A stretch of 35,108 nucleotides of DNA from NCBI GenBank assembly GCA_949293285.1, contig CASFCU010000034.1:1-35108 (forward strand), read 5' to 3'. The stretch comes from an uncultured bacterium. GTDB taxonomy: Bacteria; Bacillota_I; Bacilli_A; RF39; UBA660. The notes beneath the pieces were generated by a model. The model made no database searches and had not been told where the DNA came from. It saw nothing but the letters and a program-made list of their open reading frames with translations. Of this stretch, positions 31,827 through 35,108 are shown piece after piece; position 1 is the first letter of the stretch; every line of letters begins with the position of its first letter. The translations under genes and the position numbers were made by a program.

Positions 31827-31862
31827 AGACTAAGATATGTGACATATTAGTCATCTTAGTCT
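31827..31862 (-). terminator. Terminator between the ppdK unit and the XRE gene, possibly also an operator
   Basis: On the minus strand AGACTAAGAT (31853-31862) pairs with ATCTTAGTCT (31827-31836), followed by six U. The 16-base loop holds the palindrome ATATGT-G-ACATAT and a further GACTAA/TTAGTC match, so more than one fold is possible. The palindrome lies about 65 bases before the XRE start and could be its operator. Confidence 0.65.
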
Positions 31863-31865
31863 AAT

Positions 31866-31976
31866 TTAGATATAAATATCCACTACAATTGGTTCTTTTA
31901 ACCTTGCATTTTTACATTCTGGTATTTTATCTGAATATCTTAAAATATCATCTTTTGTAATGATTATGCGGATCAA
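31866..31976 (-). CDS. Possible 36-residue small protein or gene remnant between ppdK and the terminator
   Basis: A TTG-initiated frame encodes IRIIITKDDILRYSDK then IPECKNARLKEPIVVDIYI, ending two bases before the terminator stem. The amino-acid pattern (alternating hydrophobic strand, charged helix, strand) looks protein-like, and the frame stays open upstream into the ppdK 3' end with no ATG. No convincing ribosome-binding site is seen. It could be the tail of a gene whose start was lost, or a very small protein. I do not recognise the sequence. Confidence 0.35.
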   Translation of the reverse strand: MIRIIITKDDILRYSDKIPECKNARLKEPIVVDIYI

Positions 31977-31996
31977 AAAGAGTTCATAATCGTTTT

Positions 31997-34627
31997 CTAT
32001 TTGTTTACCTTTTCGCGTACTACTGCTTGAGCTGCTGCAAGGCGTGCTAAAGGTACTCTATATGGACTACATGACACATAAGTTAATCCAAGATTATGGC
32101 AGAACTCAACAGTAGATGGTTCTCCTCCATGTTCTCCACAGATACCCAATTTTATATCAGGTCTCGTCTTTTTCCCTTTTTCAATTGCAATTTCCATTAA
32201 CTGTCCAACACCTTCTTGGTCAACTTTAGCAAATGGGTCTGACTCAAATATTCCTTTTTTATAATAATCTTCTAAGAATTTACCAGCATCATCTCTTGAG
32301 AATCCATAAGTCATTTGAGTTAAATCATTTGTTCCAAATGAGAAGAATTCTGCTTCTTCTGCTATTTTGTCAGCAGTAAGAGCTGCTCTTGGAATTTCAA
32401 TCATCGTACCTACATGGTATTCTAGTTCAACTCCAGATTTTTTAATAATTTCGTCTGCTGTCTCCACTACAATGTTTTTAACATATTTTAATTCTTTTAC
32501 ATCCCCAATAAGAGGTATCATGATTTCTGGTTTTACATTCAATCCATCTTTGTTTACTTTTATAGCTGCTTCAATTACTGCTCTTGTTTGCATTTTTGCA
32601 ATTTCTGGATAAGTAACAGCTAGACGGCATCCACGATGTCCCATCATCGGATTAAATTCTTTTAGTGATTCTACTCTTGCCTTTAAAGCTTCAAATGTCA
32701 TTCCCAAACTTTTTGCAAGTGGTTTAATTTCTTCATCTGTATGTGGTAGAAATTCATGTAGTGGTGGATCTAAGAATCTAATTGTAACTCCATATCCTTC
32801 CATAGCTCTGAATAGTCCTTCAAAGTCATCTCTTTGGTATGGAAGAATTTTTTCAAGAGCTTCTTCACGAGCTTCTACAGTATCTGCAGTAATCATTCTA
32901 CGGAAGTTAAATATTCTTTCTTCTTCAAAGAACATGTGTTCTGTTCTACATAGACCAATTCCTTCTGCTCCAAATTTTCTTGCTTGAATAGCATCTTTTG
33001 GAGTATCTGCATTTGTTCTTACCTTTAGTCTTCTTACTTTATCTGCCCAATTCATGAAAGTTTCGAAGTCTCCTGAAATTTCAGGATCTACTGTTTTGAT
33101 TCGTTCTCCGTAAACATTACCAGTAGAACCATCTAAGCTCATCCAGTCTCCTTCTTTATAAGTTTTACCATCCTTTGTAGTTACAGTTTTCTTTTCTTCG
33201 TCGATTTTTAATTCACCACAACCAGATACGCAGCAAGTTCCCATACCACGAGCAACCACTGCTGCATGAGAAGTCATTCCTCCACGGATTGTTAAAATAC
33301 CATGAGCTAAGTTCATTCCTTCAATATCTTCTGGAGAAGTTTCTAATCTAACTAGTAAAAGATCTTTTTCTCCGTTTTTATGTGCATTGATTACATCTTC
33401 GGCAGTAAAATAAATTTTACCAGTGGCCGCACCTGGTGATGCTGCAAGTCCTTTTGCTACTGGTTTTGCAGCTTTTAATGCTTTATCATCGAAATTAGGA
33501 TGTAACAATTGATCTAACTGCTTAGGTTCTACTTTTAACAAAGCTTCTTCTTTGGTAATCATTTTTTCATTTACTAAATCAACGGCAATTTTTAATGCTG
33601 CTTGAGCAGTTCTTTTACCATTTCTTGTTTGTAACATGAATAATTTACCATTTTCGATAGTAAATTCCATGTCTTGCATATCTTTATAATGGCTTTCTAG
33701 TATTCCACAGATTTTTACAAATTCATTGTAGCAATCAGGCATTACTTCTTTTAAAGTTTCGATTGATTGAGGAGTTCTAATTCCCGCAACAACATCTTCT
33801 CCTTGTGCATTTATTAAATATTCACCATATAATTTCTTCTCACCCGTTGCAGGATTTCTTGTAAATGCTACTCCAGTTCCACAGTCATTTCCTCTGTTAC
33901 CATAAACCATTTCTTGAACATTTACTGCAGTTCCCCAACTACCAGGTATATCATTTAATCTTCTGTAAGTAATTGCACGTTCATTATTCCAACTTCTAAA
34001 TACTGCTTTTACTGCTTCCATCAATTGAACTTTAGGATCCTGTGGGAAGTCACATCCTGCATGTTTTTGGTATTCCTTTTTATAAATTTCTACTACTTCC
34101 ATCAAGTCTTCTGCAGAAAGATCTGTATCTAGTTCCACTTTTTTATCTTCTTTTATCTTATCGAATAATCTTTCAAAAGAACTTTTAGGAAATCCCATAA
34201 CTACATCTGCAAACATCTGAATGAATCTTCTATAAGAGTCATATACAAATCTAGGATTTTCAGTAGCTTCGGCAAAACCTTTAGCAACCACATCATTAAT
34301 ACCAAGATTTAAAACTGTATCCATCATTCCTGGCATAGATGCTCTAGCACCACTTCTTACAGATACTAAAAGTGGATTTTTGATATCTCCCATTTTTTTA
34401 CCTGTAACTTTTTCAAGCTCTTCTAACTTTTCTTCTATCTGCTTTACAATTTCATCAGATAGTTTTTCTCCATCTTCATAATATTTAGTACAAGCCTCGG
34501 TTGTAACCGTAAATCCTCTTGGTACTGGAAGTCCAATACTTGTCATTTCTGCAAGATTAGCACCTTTTCCCCCAAGAAGTTCTCTCATGTCTTTGTTTCC
34601 TTCACGGAAGGAATAAACATACTTCAT
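31997..34627 (-). CDS. ppdK: Pyruvate, phosphate dikinase
   Basis: This 876-residue cytoplasmic enzyme interconverts pyruvate + ATP + Pi and PEP + AMP + PPi, often used in the glycolytic direction in anaerobes. It has the N-terminal ATP-grasp domain (FREGNKDMRELLGGKGANLAEM, SVRSGARASMPGMMDT), the phosphohistidine domain with His454 in GGMTSHAAVVARG, and the PEP/pyruvate barrel with Cys830 in GICGEHGGEP and VSCSPYRVPLARLAAAQA. These positions match the clostridial enzyme (His455, Cys831). I chose ATG 34625-34627 after AAAGGATG; an upstream ATG at 34681 would add 18 residues and lacks a site. Transcribed alone from its own promoter. No regulatory RP1 gene is visible in the window. Confidence 0.97.
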   Translation of the reverse strand: MKYVYSFREGNKDMRELLGGKGANLAEMTSIGLPVPRGFTVTTEACTKYYEDGEKLSDEIVKQIEEKLEELEKVTGKKMGDIKNPLLVSVRSGARASMPGMMDTVLNLGINDVVAKGFAEATENPRFVYDSYRRFIQMFADVVMGFPKSSFERLFDKIKEDKKVELDTDLSAEDLMEVVEIYKKEYQKHAGCDFPQDPKVQLMEAVKAVFRSWNNERAITYRRLNDIPGSWGTAVNVQEMVYGNRGNDCGTGVAFTRNPATGEKKLYGEYLINAQGEDVVAGIRTPQSIETLKEVMPDCYNEFVKICGILESHYKDMQDMEFTIENGKLFMLQTRNGKRTAQAALKIAVDLVNEKMITKEEALLKVEPKQLDQLLHPNFDDKALKAAKPVAKGLAASPGAATGKIYFTAEDVINAHKNGEKDLLLVRLETSPEDIEGMNLAHGILTIRGGMTSHAAVVARGMGTCCVSGCGELKIDEEKKTVTTKDGKTYKEGDWMSLDGSTGNVYGERIKTVDPEISGDFETFMNWADKVRRLKVRTNADTPKDAIQARKFGAEGIGLCRTEHMFFEEERIFNFRRMITADTVEAREEALEKILPYQRDDFEGLFRAMEGYGVTIRFLDPPLHEFLPHTDEEIKPLAKSLGMTFEALKARVESLKEFNPMMGHRGCRLAVTYPEIAKMQTRAVIEAAIKVNKDGLNVKPEIMIPLIGDVKELKYVKNIVVETADEIIKKSGVELEYHVGTMIEIPRAALTADKIAEEAEFFSFGTNDLTQMTYGFSRDDAGKFLEDYYKKGIFESDPFAKVDQEGVGQLMEIAIEKGKKTRPDIKLGICGEHGGEPSTVEFCHNLGLTYVSCSPYRVPLARLAAAQAVVREKVNK

Positions 34628-34651
34628 ATAATCATCCTTTCTACAAGTTTT

Positions 34652-34681
34652 ATTATACAAAAAACAGAACTTTAAAATCAA
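34652..34681 (-). promoter_or_regulatory. Promoter of ppdK
   Basis: On the minus strand TTGATT (34676-34681) and TATAAT (34652-34657) are 18 bases apart. The start would fall near 34645, about 20 nt before the chosen ATG, which supports that start and excludes the ATG at 34681. Confidence 0.55.
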
Positions 34682-34985
34682 TATAAAATTGGATAAATTA
34701 TGTTATTGGCCACTATGTAATATTTTTTGTACTCTTTTGATATTAAAAATCAGCTAAAAAGTTAATGAGTAATTCAAAAAATTAGCTTCGAAGTTTTTTA
34801 CTTTTTTTCTTTACCTCATATGTCTAGTGGACTAAGTTCATAGAAAAAAGACAATAATTTTTTTGTATCTCCTACTTCGATACGGAGCTTAAACAATATA
34901 AAACGTTTGGAAAATCTTTAGGAGTTAGTATTTTTTTACTATTTTAAGACCAGATTTTCTTTTTTAGAAAGTTGTGTTAAACATA
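34682..34985. other. Non-coding gap between ppdK and the right-edge promoter
   Basis: About 300 bases of AT-rich DNA with many in-frame stops on both strands. I see no gene, tRNA or convincing terminator. Short inverted matches such as GTATC/GATAC (34864-34892 region) are weak and I draw no conclusion from them. Confidence 0.4.
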
Positions 34986-35014
34986 ATGACTGATAAATAA
35001 AAATGAGGTATAAT
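34986..35014 (+). promoter_or_regulatory. Promoter at the right edge
   Basis: ATGACT (34986-34991) and a perfect TATAAT (35009-35014) are 17 bases apart. The start near 35021 coincides with the base of the long hairpin that follows. Confidence 0.55.
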
Positions 35015-35021
35015 AATATTA

Positions 35022-35086
35022 GCCAAACAAAAGATAAAGAAAGGAGATATCCTTAATCAGCTAGTCTATCTTTATCTTTGTTTGGC
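35022..35086 (+). ncRNA. Long 5'-end hairpin in the leader of the right-edge transcript
   Basis: GCCAAACAAAAGATAAAGA (35022-35040) pairs with TCTTTATCTTTGTTTGGC (35069-35086), an 18-bp stem with a single bulged A. The loop contains a nested AAGGA-GATA-TCCTT hairpin that buries an AAAGGAG ribosome-binding-like site with no start codon in range. There is no U tract, so it is not a terminator. It starts at the predicted +1, so it may stabilise the mRNA or act as a structured regulatory leader. No known riboswitch class is recognised. Confidence 0.5.
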
Positions 35087-35090
35087 GATA

Positions 35091-35108
35091 ATGATATATG
35101 ATTTAGAC
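35091..35108 (+). CDS. Possible gene start truncated by the right edge
   Basis: An ATG four bases after the hairpin opens a frame reading MIYDLD to the window end. There is no separate ribosome-binding site between the hairpin and the ATG, so translation would be leaderless-like, depend on the hairpin, or start further right. Too short to identify. Confidence 0.25.

Noticed and set aside
35022-35086. Intrinsic terminator at the right edge
   Set aside because: The stem is long but is followed by GATAATG rather than a U tract, and it begins at a predicted transcription start.

Overview
The window is low-GC, AT-rich chromosome from a Gram-positive, spore-forming Firmicute. It uses the standard bacterial code: UGA is a stop, for example at the spoIIP/6211 overlap, and Trp is UGG. 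Sporulation genes (gpr, spoIIP, spoIIGA, sigE), a relA-dtd-comN block and a murG-murB-divIB block are laid out much as in Bacillus. The gene complement suits a gut Bacilli lineage of the Erysipelotrichales/RF39 kind, but this taxonomic guess is inference.

Left part (1-6200). A leftward leader (about 57-187) has a sigma-A-type promoter, a 9-codon upstream ORF and a hairpin terminator, and it precedes a gene that starts beyond the left edge. Next is a leftward cassette (306-3521) of type VII secretion-type substrates: a small membrane protein, a 312-residue helical protein, two WXG100-like proteins and a 445-residue protein with a C-terminal C39-like cysteine peptidase. No secretion ATPase or other core component is present. 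Upstream of the cassette lies an apparently intact IS1634-type element (3867-5839) bounded by a 58-bp perfect direct repeat.

Centre (6200-22600). This is mostly housekeeping and sporulation: gpr-spoIIP-small membrane protein divergent from rpsT (as in Bacillus); a secreted transglutaminase-like protein; AI-2E-type transporter-dtd-relA-comN; murC; a CPBP protease-metallophosphoesterase pair; a Tyr-rich miniprotein; divIB-murB-murG; and sigE-spoIIGA with an upstream degenerate polysaccharide-deacetylase-fold protein. The murG/murB/divIB genes make and place lipid II and the divisome. SpoIIGA is the membrane protease that activates pro-SigE. SpoIIP remodels peptidoglycan during engulfment, and GPR degrades SASPs at germination.

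Right part (22600-35108). A leftward operon encodes a PfkB sugar kinase, a stand-alone Smr protein, a membrane-anchored protein with four Ig-like repeats (774 aa) and a very large repeat-rich membrane protein (1259 aa). The last two look like a surface system of unknown function. Upstream lie remnants of an accessory element: a truncated Abi_2-like gene, a frameshifted parB-like gene and an XRE regulator. Then comes ppdK (pyruvate phosphate dikinase). At the right edge a promoter drives a transcript beginning with a long 5' hairpin and a gene that runs off the window.
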